From contig CAJINV010000008.1 in assembly GCA_905178155.1 (NCBI GenBank), positions 2,294,001 to 2,358,000 on the forward strand: DNA of 64,000 bases, read 5' to 3'. The stretch comes from Amoebophrya sp. A120. Its lineage: Eukaryota; Sar; Dinophyceae; Syndiniales; Amoebophryaceae. Of the stretch, positions 34,269 to 46,574 are shown one piece after another (the first letter of the stretch is position 1; each line of letters starts with the position of its first letter). The notes under the pieces were generated by a model. It was not told where the DNA came from. It saw only the letters and a program-made list of their open reading frames with translations, and did not search any database. The position numbers and the translations under genes are program-made.

Positions 34269-35865
34269 CCAAATGCGTGCGCGCGCGCGCGCAGAGCGCG
34301 CGCCGGCCCACGAAGCCGGCGCGCGCGCTCTGCGCGCTTGCGATATTGCGTAGCAAACGCAGCGCGAAGGCAGTTGCCGTTACCATATAGGGCAACCGCC
34401 GGGAGGCGTGAAGGTCAGGGAAATGGCCAGAAATGAAGTGGGAGAAGGGAAAAAAAGCGGACCAGATGGGAAAATGGCCAGGAGGGCAAAAATGTCGCAA
34501 AAACGGCAGAAACCAAGCGGGAGAAGGTGAAAAAAGAGCATTTTTGCGGTTTGGCCCACTTGATATCTGAAAAATAGACGGACTGTTTTTTGCTCCGCCC
34601 GCTGGGCAGCTGCGTTGGAGAAGCAGGCCCGCGACCTGTCCGGAAGCCTTGGGCCGCTTCGTAACTGGAAAAAGTTGGAAAAAAATGGCAAAAATTTGCT
34701 TCATACCGTGGGCGGAAGCAATCGTCGGATTTTGTCCAGATCCCCCGGGCCACTTGGAAAATGGGAAAAGAAGAAAAATCTTGCAAAAGCGCAATCCCCC
34801 CGCAGGCTTCAAAACTGCCAGTCAGGTGGGGGCGGTGAAAATGTGCAGGTCGCCCGGGCCACTTGGAAAATGAAAAAAGATGAGAAATCGCGCAAAAGCG
34901 CAATCCTTCCGCAGGCTTCAAAACTGCCAGTCAGATGCGGGCGGTAAAAATGTGCAGGTCGCTGGGGCCACTTGGAAAATGAAAAAAGATGAAAAATGGC
35001 GCAAAAGCGCAATCCCTCCGCAGGCTTCAAAACTGCCAGGGAGATGCGGGCGGTAAAAATGTCCAGGTCGCCCGGGCCACTTGGAAACCAGAAAAAGAGA
35101 AAAAAATGCGCAAAAGCGCAATCCCTCCGCAGGCTCCGAAACTGCCAGGCAGCTGCGGTCGGTGAAAATGTCCGGAGCCCTTCGGCCACCTAAGAACCAC
35201 AAAAAAGAGCGAAAATTGAAAAAAACCGAGAACCCTCGGCAGGCTTACAAACTGGCCGCCAAGGGCGGTCCGGCGGGCGCGTGGTCGCGCCATACCATCG
35301 GGATTGTGAAAAAAAAAACGCATTAGAAGCGGGCGGAGGGATGTCACAAAATCCCTATTTGCCCTGGTTTGTGGGCACAAATCCTGCACCTCCGCCGCGT
35401 CTGAAATGCCCGATTTTGGTGGCCCGGAAGGGTCCGCGGAGATTCGGCTTTCCGCATACCTTCTTGGCCAGGAGGCCAGTTTGTCATGCAGGGGGCTAGA
35501 AAGGATGCCCCGCTGCGAAATAGCAGACCGGATTTCGCCTTCAATGCTTATCGCAGGAGCCTGCGGGCCGCCGCGGGCGACAGTAGTTGTCCGCGGCCCT
35601 TTAGGGCCGCGGGGAAGTGGTGGAGCCCGCGGCGGCCCGCAGGCTCCTGCGATAAGCTTTGAATGCGAATCCGGAAGCCCCCGATGACCCAGATACCTTC
35701 CTGGCCAGGGGGCCAGTTTCTCATGCAGGGGGCTTGAAGAAGAAGGAGTGGGACTGTAATCAAAAATAAATAGCGCCAAAGCGCGGCCCGCAGGGCCGCG
35801 CTTTGGCCGCGCGGCTGGTTAGGCTTTCGCGCTGGTTAGAATTTCGCGCACGCATTTGGTTACCA
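34263..35865. mobile_element. 1.6-kb element with 21-bp terminal inverted repeats
   Basis: Left end TGGTAACCAAATGCGTGCGC and right end its exact inverse. Inside are a GC-rich hairpin just after the left end (about 34285-34340), a tandem array of a 109-110-bp unit, and a second large inverted repeat at about 35545-35655. A clear target duplication was not found. No transposase frame was recognised, so it is probably non-autonomous. It sits exactly where one open frame stops and another resumes. Confidence 0.75.
34690..35190. repeat. Tandem repeat, 109-110 bp unit
   Basis: The marker CGCAGGCTTCAAAACTGCCA recurs at 34801, 34910, 35019 and (variant) 35129, with a more degenerate unit upstream. 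It lies inside the 1.6-kb inverted-repeat element. Confidence 0.85.
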
Positions 35866-35965
35866 ATATCGCCCTCCGGGCGCGACCTTCATAGCAGGAG
35901 GTAGCACGACAGGTCCTGGTAAAGTAGCACGCGAAAAAAGAAGGTCGAATAAGACGCCCGCGGAA

Positions 35966-38900
35966 ATGAATTCTTCCGTCAATTGTAACAGAGCCATCAC
36001 TCAAGAAGGAAAGAAAACCGATTCTTCAAGAACATCCAGCGTGCGAGACAACAGAGATGCAACTGGTCGCGCGAGGACCGCAAAAGCCTCCTCTTCGAGT
36101 TCGGCGGTTCTCTCATCTCTCGACGAGGAACATCAAACAGTGTGCCCTGCTGCTGAAGAAGCTGCTGGAGAAGGACAACATTCGAAGGTTTACTTGATAC
36201 TGGAGCACCACAACAGTAAGTTCAAGTCTTTCGATATCCTGAGCAAAAACGTCCCCACACCAGAGTCAAGATGAGGACTTTGCAACACAAACCTAAGAGC
36301 CTTGGACGTCACGCATGACAAGTTGCATTCCATAGTGTAGTACAGGTTAGCAAGTGCAGCCGCATCACAGATCCATATGCTTATCCTGTTCACAGCATCA
36401 CAAATTCCAAAACACGATTGGAAATGGCTACCATGGGTATGCGCATCACAAATGTCCTCGTCAACGCAAATCTGCATGACAACTCCGGTGTGGGGACGTT
36501 TTTCCATATGATATTCGAAAAAGAGGACCGCAGCTACGACAGTGAGGGCTTCTTTCGGAACACCGGGTTCTCGCCCCTGGACCACCCGTTGCTTGTCCGG
36601 GCCTGCGAAACCCCCCAAAAACTTGGCAAGTGCCCGATCAACCGGCTGGAGCGGTATTTGATACACGGAAACCACGTGGAGCAGTTTTTTCCCACCGGCC
36701 TAGACTGCGTCTTCAATTCGGAGCTCGACGGGCTCATGGAGGAGTATTTCGCGAGGCTCAAAACCGAATTGGAACATCAATTGGTAAGCTACCAACCTGC
36801 CCCGTCTTCGCTACTAGCAAAGGCGGGGCAGGTTGTTGCGGACACGGGACGAGCAGTAGTTCCTGACGCCGGAGGAGAGGCAAAAAACGCAAATGCCTCC
36901 TCCTGTGGGCGGGGTCCTCTCGTGGGCACTACGAGTAGTAGAACCCCTGCTGAAAATAAAATGTCGGGCACCACGACGCAAGAATGTCAAAATTCTATCC
37001 CTGTTTGTTCATCTGCAACGTCCCGTCCTACTCCTACCAGTACAACTGCCGCCTCTGCAAAAAGTGCAATTATGTCTAATGTCGCTCCAGCAGGAGCACC
37101 AAATCCAAAGCCGGCGAATTGTACTACATCGTCGACAACGATCACTAGTACGACCAGGCGTTCCTGGGTCGACCCTTTAATGTCCATTTCCATTTCGCTT
37201 TCCCACTCGCAGACTCTGATGCAAAGCACTTTCGGCATTGGCACGGGGCTCAGCGAAGACAAGGACCGGCGTAACCATTACTCGCACAAGTTCGCCGACC
37301 TCATGTTTCGCCCACGAATGCCGGACCCAACCGCCCGGTTACGCCCGGACATGGTCGAGTTTGCGAGAGAACACGTCAAACACTGCTGCGCAATCGACTA
37401 CGGGTCGACCGCGGGAAAGCCTGACGATTGGTTGTCGGACACTGACTGCAAAGAAATGACGGACACGCTGCTACTGCTGCTCCACAGCCGCTTTCAGATT
37501 CCGAAGCACGAACAGCCCACCACGATGTCCGTGCCCTTTCCGGCGACGTTCTCTGTTGCACCGCCCGCCAGCCACGTTGCTGCAACACGAAAAGATAGTA
37601 CTTCGGGGTCCTCTGGTGTGGTGGTCGCAAAGCCAAATAAAGCTCCGCCGGCTCCTGTGTCTGCGCAGGGTAAGAACAATGGTCAGATTGTTGCGCCGTC
37701 GGCGGGACGGAATGGCTCTGGCGAGGAGAACATCAAATCTTTTTCTGCCGCGCCAGCTGCTCATTCAGGACCGACAATGTCAAGAACAAGTGCTGTGTCG
37801 TCTTGTGATGACCTCCGAATCGGCACACACGTCCAGAAAGGACAGGAAACCTCGCTATCCTCAGGAAAATCTTCAGGAAGAACACCGACATTAGCATCAC
37901 CCCAGCAGGGCGGTGCGCAGGGTGTGCACACCACAGTGCCAGCAGTTGCAAAAAACCAAGAAACAGTTTCTGCGGCCAGTACTTCTAATACAAGCAGCGC
38001 TCCTGTCGGAAATGGATTAGCTGCACCATCCTCGGCGGCACCCGGAGTTGTAGTAATCACGCCAGCACATCTAGCACCAGCAAAAAAAGTTTCGGAAAAC
38101 GAAACTTCTGTGCCGTCGCAGCAACCTCCGCCGCCACAGCAGGCGCAAATAACTGGCGGGTTTTTAGGGGCCATGCGGTCTCTGTTCTCGGCGATCATAC
38201 CAGGCTCAAACTCGAGTTCCCCTTCTGACAAAACGAAAAAGAGTTCTGACAAGACGCCTGGTGCCGCACAGGAAATGTTTGGTGTCACATCGAAAGCACC
38301 CCCGAGTGGTGGTGCGCCATCGTCGAGCTTGAGCAACCCCGAAACGACTGCAATTAATGGCGGGAAAACGAAAACAACCAACTTTTCGGCCCATCCCCCT
38401 GCACCCCCAGAGCAGGCACGGAAAAAATCAGAAACCACGACGCAGACGAGTGCCACCAGTTCTCTTACGGATCCACTAGTGGCTGGAGCCGCAGTCGGGG
38501 ATGATCTTCCTGAGTCTCAGCAGATGTTTGCAGCTCTAGTCTTGGAAGAGGAGAAGAAAAATCTTCATCCCAGAAGACTAGGCCCGAATCATGACGAAGC
38601 AGCACCACATGTTGCAGCAGCAGATGTGACCTTTGCAAAATCGCAAGACAAAAACTCTGCCCCGAACGGCCAGGATTTTTCTTGTACTTCAAACCCAACG
38701 CGTCCCGTGCCGCAGAGCTCATCTCGTGTAAAAGAACCCTCCGACAGGAGATGCGTCACTTTTGACGAGACCACGCCTGAAAGGCAAGAACAACTTCCGC
38801 TACCCTCCTCGCGGCAACCGTCGAAGGTCAAACTGCGGCAAGGAACGCCCGGCAAGTGTCTGCTCGAGAGCTCCCCAGAGACGTCCCCCAGTCCGGCGGG

Positions 38901-39195
38901 ATGTGGGTCCTCCACCACTAGCAGCGTGGCCACGTCGCAATCAAGTTCTTCCACCGCCAACGGCTACAACCGGTGCAAGAAGTCCCGGAAGCGCGTCCAA
39001 ACAGAAGACAACCTCCACGAAGCCGGGGGCGGGCTGCACCGCGATGGGATTGCGGTTGCATTGGATTTTTCCGAGGCGGGCTCGTGCCGCACCTGCGGAG
39101 GGGGAGGCGAAGATGCCAAAAATGCGGAAAGTAGCTCACAGAAGACTCAGAGGCAGCCTTGCGAAAGTAACCCGACGAGGTACACCCTGTTTTAA
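35966..39195 (+). CDS. Large unknown protein, Ser/Thr/Pro-rich C-terminus
   Basis: Exons 35966-36234 and 36519-39195 (2946 nt, 981 aa from the ATG at 35966), split by one introner. Upstream of the ATG the frame is open back into the 1.6-kb element, so an acceptor there could fuse it to the preceding gene. An ordered block after the introner (SYDSEGFFRNTGFSPLDHPL, ending LKTELEHQ) and another at about 37180-37500 (residues from FGIGTGLSEDKD to RFQIPKHE) are the only regions that look folded. The remaining stretch of about 550 residues is low complexity. A CRTCGGGG motif near the C-terminus could bind metal, but it is isolated. No family was recognised. Confidence 0.6.
36235..36513 (+). mobile_element. 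Introner, family C
   Basis: Left end TATCCTGAGCAAAAACGTCC; right end GGACGTTTTTCCATATGATA. Target duplication TTCGA is exact. Excision gives TCT TTC GAA AAA GAG in frame. Confidence 0.89.
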
Positions 39196-39297
39196 AACGA
39201 CAATGCTCCTTATTTAGATAAAACCTGTAGAGAATCAACATACGCAACTGCGGTGTTGGCATACAATGATCGATGCACGGTAAGAACTAGAGCTAAT

Positions 39298-42200
39298 ATG
39301 TCCCCACCAGAGCAGGACGATCTTCTTCCGTGGTTGGGCGTCTTTGATGGAAGTACAACGAATACAAAATGCGCCTGCATGCATCGCATGAACTACATCA
39401 TGCCGAGCGATTCAACTGACTTTATTCAAGGTCTTCACAACTATGCCCTGGCTGTGGTCGGTCGCCTGGTGCCACGGAAGCCGATGCTTTTGGTACTACG
39501 ACATCGCGTTTTTCTGTACAGTCTTCTGTTTGCGTTGAACAACTACTGCGCAGACGTTTGCGCACACAGACGTACAACTGCTACCCGGCAGTGACAGTGA
39601 GTCTATGCGTAATGTTTCTGCCCCTACTTCGGTCACGATCTGGCACTAGTCTGTCTACTTCCACCTCCTCTCGTCTAGTACTAGTAAATCGCCGCGTGTC
39701 CTCCTCCTCCGCCCCTACCACAGGCTTGCATGGAGAGACCGTCGGCCATTTTCGGGCGCATCTCTTCTCTGTGCGTGTCTTCCATCGCCCGTGCCCTTCC
39801 TGGCGTGACGGGTGAGCCTAGGGCGCCCTGTCGTGGCGCACTCGCTACGAGGGCCTACTACCACCCGACGAACAACGACCATGACGCCAGCAGCTCGGTG
39901 CCAGTTCGCGCCGTCAGATGACCTGTCCAGCCACAGCCAGCCGCTGCATGGGAGCGGTGCAGTCCTTCCTTGTTGCCCGATATGCCATTCCCGGTGTCTT
40001 CGCAGGCTATCGCCATAGGCCTGTGTTTGAGGCTGCCGTACGCTCCTCCGGTGCGTTGTCTTGCTTCTCACCCTACTTGCCCTCCCCGGCGACTGTCTCT
40101 AGGAGAGCTGCGCGCACAGTCGTCTTGCAGGCCGGCCGGGGCCGGCAATTCCATGCCGGGTTTCGGATTCGGCTTGGCTTTGGTTACTACCTTCCTTCCC
40201 AACCATCCCGCCCGGGATCTACACCGCACCCTCACGTGGGGACGGGGCCGGAGATAAGGGATAACGCCAGCCTCCCACAATGACTCGTGGGCTCTCAAAT
40301 TTTGGAAGCCACAGAAGACTGAGCTGACCTCCCTCTGCGTGGTTTCTCAAATTTGAAAAGATGCTCCCTCGGCATCTTTTGAAATCCTGAAAACCACAGA
40401 ACAGCCAGCTGCCCTCCTCGTCGGTCTGCGGCATGTCAAATTTGAAAAGATGCTCCTTTCCTTCAGCATCTTCTCGAATCTTGGCAACCTCAGGACAGAA
40501 AACGGATCGGCTCTTCTGCGGCTTCGAAGATTGAAAAGATGCTTCTTTAGCATGGTGCCACGGAACCCGATGCTTTTGGTACTACGACATCGTATTTTTC
40601 GTCTGTGTGCGTCTACGTCTAGTCTTTAGACTCTTTGAAGTTCGCTTTGCGTGTGCATATACAACACTGCTGGGATTGCACTTTACATATATGATAAATT
40701 TTTTTTTACCTGTTCCTGTTGTTGACCAATTAGAATGTCCTGTGGGGATCGATTTGTTTTCATCACTATGGTACGTGTCTCGGTCGTCGAGTCCGGGAAT
40801 GTCTGAATTCTATCAGGTGCGCGAATATGGGAGCCTCCTGAGCGGAGCGGCACACGCACCCGAGGACTATGAAATGCAAAAATGTCTGGGTCTGGAAGGA
40901 TACAAGGTCTGTCATGCACATTTTGCATGAGTTCTGATGTCTGTGATGCATGCCCTAGCATGACAGATTCTGTGAGGGCTTTCTGATGCCTATACCGCAT
41001 GAGAAATGCCCTCTCGCAATGGAAAACACCGGACCTCTTTTGCTGTTCATGCAATACAGATTTTTGTAGAATCCAGCTGCAGCATCACAAGTTCGCATCC
41101 CTCCAGACCCAGACATTTTTGCATTTGATAAGGACTGGAATTCTGCAAGAAGGCGTTGGAAAAAGCGGCCGCTACCGATATGGATTGTAAAAATGTCTGG
41201 GTCTGGAAGGTTGCAACTTGTGATGCTATGTTTCGACTCTAAAAAGATTTGTATTGCATGACCAGCAAGAGCCTAGTCCAGTTTTTGCTACGTGGGGAGG
41301 GCATTTGTCATGCGGAATAGGCATCAGGAGGCCTTCCAAAAATCTGTGATGCTAGGTCCCGCATTCCAGACCTCATGGGTCATGGGAAACCTGCATGACA
41401 AACATGCACTTTTCCAGACCCAGACATTTTTGCATTTGATAACCGACGGAACCGAGCAAAAGAACCCGAAGGCGGGGGTACAAGAACTACAACAACATGT
41501 CGAACCAGCACTAGAAAAGGATCATTTGGATTTACCAGAGACCCCGATCAGCTTTTCAGCAAGTCCCAAACATTTTTTCGTGCAGCAAGCGTCAGCAGAA
41601 GCAGACAATACTCCGACGACGTCGACGTTGTTCGCGAAGCCGCCATCCAAGTTTGCAGGCAGAAAGGATTTCGCACTGAAAAGTTTTCTCCGGGCGCAGG
41701 AAACCACTTCCACGACCTTGCCGGGAGCCAGTGGCACGTTTTGCGGCGGCTCGACGCACGGAGTAGGTGTCGGACGGCCCGCAGTAGGGGCACAACAACC
41801 ACAGGCATCAGTGCCGCCGAGCAGCGGCTCAAGTGGGGCGTCGACGAATAGCAGAAGTACGGCACCAGCTACAATCCAGGCGAACCAAAACAGCAGTGCA
41901 GTCGCTGCTGCAGCTAGTACCAATTGTTCCAATCTCCACCAAGCTGCACAGCCACCTGCTGGCGCTACTTCCGCGAGCACGTCGAAACACATGAGTAAGA
42001 AAAAAGCTGGAAAGCAGCATGCCCGACTCAACGCACAAAAGAGATTTTGCCCCTCGGCTGTGAACAGCGACGGCGCGGCGAGTGCAGTGAGTGCCACGGT
42101 GACCACCAATTCGAATACAGGAGCATCGCCTTTAGCGGGATCGGGCGTTGCTGGATCTTCATCCAGTGCTAGTGCTGCCAACTGGGGATCTGGAGGAGGA

Positions 42201-45200
42201 CCGACTCCTGTACCCGCGTCCAAAATACAGCCGGGACTGGGCGATCAGATCCCGGCACGCGCACAAGACGCACCTCCGATGCCACCGTCTGTACCGCAGC
42301 AACAGAATACTGCCACGCCCAGAGGAGAGCAAAGCGGAAATCATGGTCTGGAGGTGCAACAAAAACAAAATTGCCAAAACCTCAGCCAGGACCTAGGACA
42401 GGAGCGACAAGTTGTGCTAGACCACTGCCAGAACAACGCAGCAACCGCGGGGCAGCTGCAAGCAGTGGCCAAGAACATGTCACCCTCGGCCTTTGCGAAT
42501 TTGATACCCACCAATCTTGCATCCTGTGCAAATCCCGCTGTTGCCTGTCCGGCAGATGCAACTTCTACACCAGGAGGCACGATGAATACACCGCTGCAGC
42601 AGCCGCGAAAGGCCCCGACCGGAGGAGTGTTTCCGCCGCGGAGAACGGCGTTCGGCTTGGAAACGTTGCCGACAACGCTGACTTATGATCTGCAAAAGCA
42701 TCGTACTCGTATAGATGCATTAGAAATTTCCTCTGCATCGGAAATAAAATTTGTAATGCGGATTTACCTTGACAAAGAAACTTGTAGTGCATGATTGCAA
42801 TTACTACGAGTACGATACTTTTGCACAGCATATGACTGCAGAAGAGCGAGCGGCGGAAATTTTGAAGGAGTACAAGAAAGTGACCACCTATCAAAGAAAA
42901 AAAGTTCGTCACGATCACTCATGCGCATTTTTGCAATACAAAATTGTTTGTCATGCGTAAAAATGCATCACGGCCAAACTTCATTAGGGATTTCCCTAGT
43001 GTTTCTGCAATACAAGGAAAGTTTGTGATGCTGAGAAAATTTGTAATGCAAAACCTGTTTGTCACAGTCACTGTGACTGTGACAAACTTTTTTCTTTCCA
43101 TACCACCGACCCTGTCACCGGCGCCTGCACTGCGGACACGGGACTGGGACAAAGCTCCTACATACCAAAGCATACTCCTCAGGTAACGGTCGACATTAGA
43201 TATGCAGCTTGATGTAAGTAAGTACTTAAGTACTTTTTTATTCCTTTGCTTTGTTGTTCTTCTTGAATCTTGATGGAATTACGTCGTTGCAGAATCAATC
43301 TTGACGTAAGCCCCTCCGACTGATTTGGGTTTCATTTCCTCCAACGACGCTGGGCGCGACGCTTCACGTCGTGCAGAAGTGAGAGTTACTTGAATTGATA
43401 GATCGAACTCTCTGTAGTTCAACCAAGGTAGTATAGTACGACAAGGTAAAAATCACACCGCGGTATTGACAACAACATATCAAAGTAATGACAAATACAT
43501 ACAACAGCTGCTGGAGCAGATGTACGGGGGAAAGCCGCCTCCGACTGCCGCGGCGGCGCAGTTTCTCGAGCAGTACCCCGCAAGCAACCAGTGACGCACG
43601 AGAAAACTGTTTCACCGTAAGCAGGTCATGCAGAGGTTGCAACACCAACACAGAAGCATTTGCCTCTTTATCGATGCTAAATACTTAAGTAGATTTTGTT
43701 TCTGGGACTAGGTTCGGAGTTATTATGCAGGACAAACCTGTCGGTGTCGTTGTGTTGTCATCTAGGTTCTGCAATAAAATCTTTACAGTGAAACACTTGT
43801 TTCTCGCGACAAGCCGTGGTCTTCAAAATCGTCCGGCTCTCCCGGAACGAAAGCAGCAAGCGGAACGAATCCTCCCAGGGCTCCTGCGGGAGCAGGCGTT
43901 GCCACTTCTGCAACAGCGCAAAAGCAGCAGAAGAAGAAAAACCAGAACCGAATTATCAATCAGAATACTAACAATAACCGCGGGCCAGGGGTAAACAGCA
44001 GTAGCACAGCCGCGCAAAGCCAACCGCCGCAGCCGGAGCCTGAGCGCGGGACGGCAGAGTACAAGGCCATGCTGAAGCAGAAGCTGAACGAAGCAAAACT
44101 CCGGTGCAGAAGACAACAGAAGACCGGGAAGAATAACAACACTACAACATCAAGTGCGAACACTACCTCCGGAAGCACAACGACGAGCAGCACCACCGCT
44201 GCGACGAGTCCACCAACATCGAATGTTGCAGCGCAACCGGCTAGAGGAACAGCAAACGTAGCTCAGCAGCAGCCGGTTCTTGGGCCCTCGTCAGGGGTAG
44301 CACAGCAACCTGGTACATCAACTAAGAATACCGGCGGGAACTACAACATCACCAGCTCGCAGAGCGCCGCTTCGCCGCCTGCAGCAACAACTCGAACAGC
44401 TACAACTTCCCAGCAAGAACAGCAAATCACTGTTTGCGTGGCCACGACGGGGACAACGAACACGAAAACAACAGCGGTTCCGCGGACAGCGCAGGACAAA
44501 ACCCAGCAGCAAACCTCAGACCAACCGCCGGAGGCCGCTCCCGCAACTAGTTCCCGCACTGAGTCTTCCGCTGGCACGACCCCAGGAATGCAAGAAGGGT
44601 TGAAGAAAGAACAAGCGCAAGAGCAGCCCGGCGAAGCAGAGGACGCCCCGCTCCCGAGTCAAAGCCAAAAGAAGCACAAGGCCAGCACAATGTTGGCTGC
44701 TCCTGCGATGGCCGCGGGGCCTTATCAGCAGCAGTCACTTCTTCGCTCCATACCTCAGATGGGAGGAGCTGCGGTGCAAACAAAGCAGAGCGCGTTATTC
44801 GGAGGCCCCACGACCGCGAACCACTTAGCCTCCGCGCAAAACCTGCTGCGCGACACCATTTCTGGTTGCGACTTTGGCATCACGAGAAGCGTCTTCTCCG
44901 AAAGCGAGCCCGCCTTCTCCCGAGTGTTGCACGTGCGGCCCCCGCTGTTTCCCCGCCCGAGCACGTGCAACATGCCGTCCCTGCCGTGGTCTGGTTCAAC
45001 AAGCGGGGATCTGCTTGCTCCCCCCAAGAACACAGTTCCGCACCTCTCCGCATCTTCGAGTGGACGGCACGCAGATGGTCCTGCCGAATCCGCTTGCAGT
45101 GGTGCAAGCAGTGCTTGCTCGTCGACACTTCCAACCTCGTCTGCAGCTGAAAAGAATCCGGTACCTACTTCAACTTCTTCATCGAAAGGCCAAATTCAAA

Positions 45201-45400
45201 ACGCCAACGGAGTTGGAGTTGCTGCTGAATCAGCGACGTCATCGCTCGCTCCGTCTTCTCAGTTCGTGCTGAAATCCGAGCTATTGACAACGACGGTGAC
45301 GGAATTTTTTTCCGCCGAAAAAACAAGCAATAGTGCGAGTTTGTTCGCGCAGGCATCGGCGGAGCAGTCCGCTTTAGAAAACTCTGCGCATGCCGGATGA
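39298..45400 (+). CDS. Unknown Gln/Ser/Thr-rich protein with Trp-rich N-terminus
   Basis: Exons inferred: 39298-39352, 39408-39505, 40734-40770, 40817-40867, 41136-41177, 41447-42683, 42838-42888, 43108-43192, 43508-43590, 43789-45400 (3351 nt, 1116 aa). Four introns are introners. The remaining introns are GT-AG, except that the donor after 39505 reads GC in the first of two duplicated exon ends. The N-terminus encodes a Trp-rich hydrophobic stretch (MPWLWSVAWCHGSRCFWYYD). The rest is low complexity, with a short charged helix-like stretch (EERAAEILKEYKK) and a basic one (AEYKAMLKQKLNEAKLRCRR). The 5' exons are the least certain, since one proposed intron is only 55 nt. No family was recognised. 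Confidence 0.5.
39467..39514 (+). repeat. 48-bp direct repeat, copy 1
   Basis: Starts TGGTGCCACGGAAGCCGATG. It matches 40553-40600 at 45 of 48 bases and covers the end of a predicted coding exon. The donor position here reads GACATC|GC. Confidence 0.88.
39515..40552. mobile_element. 1.04-kb insertion between long direct repeats
   Basis: Same layout and nearly the same size as the insertion at 10005-11067, but without obvious sequence similarity to it. The right part holds three degenerate copies of a unit marked by TTGAAAAGATGCT (about 40350-40550). No transposase frame is recognised. Confidence 0.55.
40553..40600 (+). repeat. 48-bp direct repeat, copy 2
   Basis: Matches 39467-39514 except at three bases. 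Two of those change the donor from GC to GT (GACATC|GTATTT). Confidence 0.88.
40868..41130 (+). mobile_element. Introner, family A
   Basis: Left end TATGAAATGCAAAAATGTCT; right end AGACATTTTTGCATTTGATA. Target duplication AGGAC is exact. No GT donor or AG acceptor sits at the boundary. Confidence 0.9.
41178..41441 (+). mobile_element. Introner, family A
   Basis: Left end TATGGATTGTAAAAATGTCT; right end AGACATTTTTGCATTTGATA. Target duplication ACCGA is exact. A 42-nt exon separates it from the previous copy, to which it is closely similar. Confidence 0.9.
42684..42832 (+). mobile_element. Introner, family B
   Basis: Left end TATGATCTGCAAAAGCATCG; right end CTTTTGCACAGCATA. Target duplication TGACT is exact. 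Excision gives ACG CTG ACT GCA GAA. Confidence 0.88.
42889..43102 (+). mobile_element. Introner, family G
   Basis: Left end TATCAAAGAAAAAAAGTTCG; right end AAACTTTTTTCTTTCCATA. Target duplication CCACC is exact. It contains a CACAGTCACTGTGACTGTGA palindrome next to the right end. Confidence 0.85.
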
Positions 45401-46574
45401 GCAACTTTTTTTTATTGAAGTTGGCACTTCAGCCGACCGCATTGGGAAAGGCAATCTTGATCGTGCTTTTTTTTCTCCGTCTGTACCTACAACAAGAAAC
45501 ATTTTGGGGAGGGTCATCGCTACAGTTTTTCTCGATTTATTGCTGCTTTACTGGGATGATCCATCGGTGTCCGTCAGGATCGTTATCAGAGTTGGTTTAA
45601 CCTAGTAAAGTATCTTGATTGTATACCGATGCTAAGTGCGTAGCGTTCGCTCTGCGCTTTTACCAATTTTTTTTCAGTGTTCATTTACATGTTGATTTAC
45701 TTCTTTTTCATTTTGTAGTTGCCGGCCTAGCTGGGGATGGCACAGGCGACATAAACATCTGGCAGTTTTTGCGACGACGCCCGACAAGTTAAAGTTTTGA
45801 GTTTCTATCGTGACCCGCCTCCGCCTGATGGAGCGTATTCAATGAACTGCAAGAATAAAATCTTTATACGGATGTAATGAGTCAAGTGGTGCCCCCGGGA
45901 GCGGCCAGGTAGTAAAGGCACATTCACTTTTTTCATCGCGAAAACGACATGAATCTTTTTCGTAGGAAAATAAACATGAAACGAATTGAATCCATTGATA
46001 ATTCTCTGCGGGGGTCGTCTGTAGTGTAAACCTCGAGTACTCCTGTTTTTGCTGCGAAATGTATTTGTTGTAGCTTTCTTCGTCAGATGAAACCCTCTTC
46101 GAAGCCGTTTGGGTGGTCTTACGCGAAACAAGCTTGTGCTTGTGCTGGGAAATAGCGACGTAGTTCCACATGCGCTGACACGGGCTATCGCCATCCTCTC
46201 TCATTTGCGATTGCGTTCCTGTTCTGTGTTGTGACCTTCATCAAAAAGCCAAAAAAAGTTCAAATAAGCCTGACTTCCATAGTTCTGGGTAATGGCAAAG
46301 GAGAGAGCAATCAAGGGAAGGAAAACAGAAGGAGAGTGTCTTCAAATCAAGTTGAGAGAGAGAGTGATCTTGTGGCAAAGTTGAGGCTCACGGATCTAAA
46401 TGGAGTATGAGATATGCGCATACATGCTGTGTCGCCGCTGGAGCTGCGTGCGCGGGGCTGGATGGTGATGTCAAAGCATTTTGAAGGCGCGCTACAGTAC
46501 GTCGGATACACAACGAACAAGCTATTACAGATATTTTTTGTTTCTTGTTGTGAGTACTAAGTTTTTCCATAAAA
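45401..46574. other. Intergenic region
   Basis: About 1.2 kb, AT-richer than the genes, with a short GAGAGAGAG tract near 46353. Reverse-strand frames at 45805-46204 show no family features. Nothing else was recognised. Confidence 0.55.
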
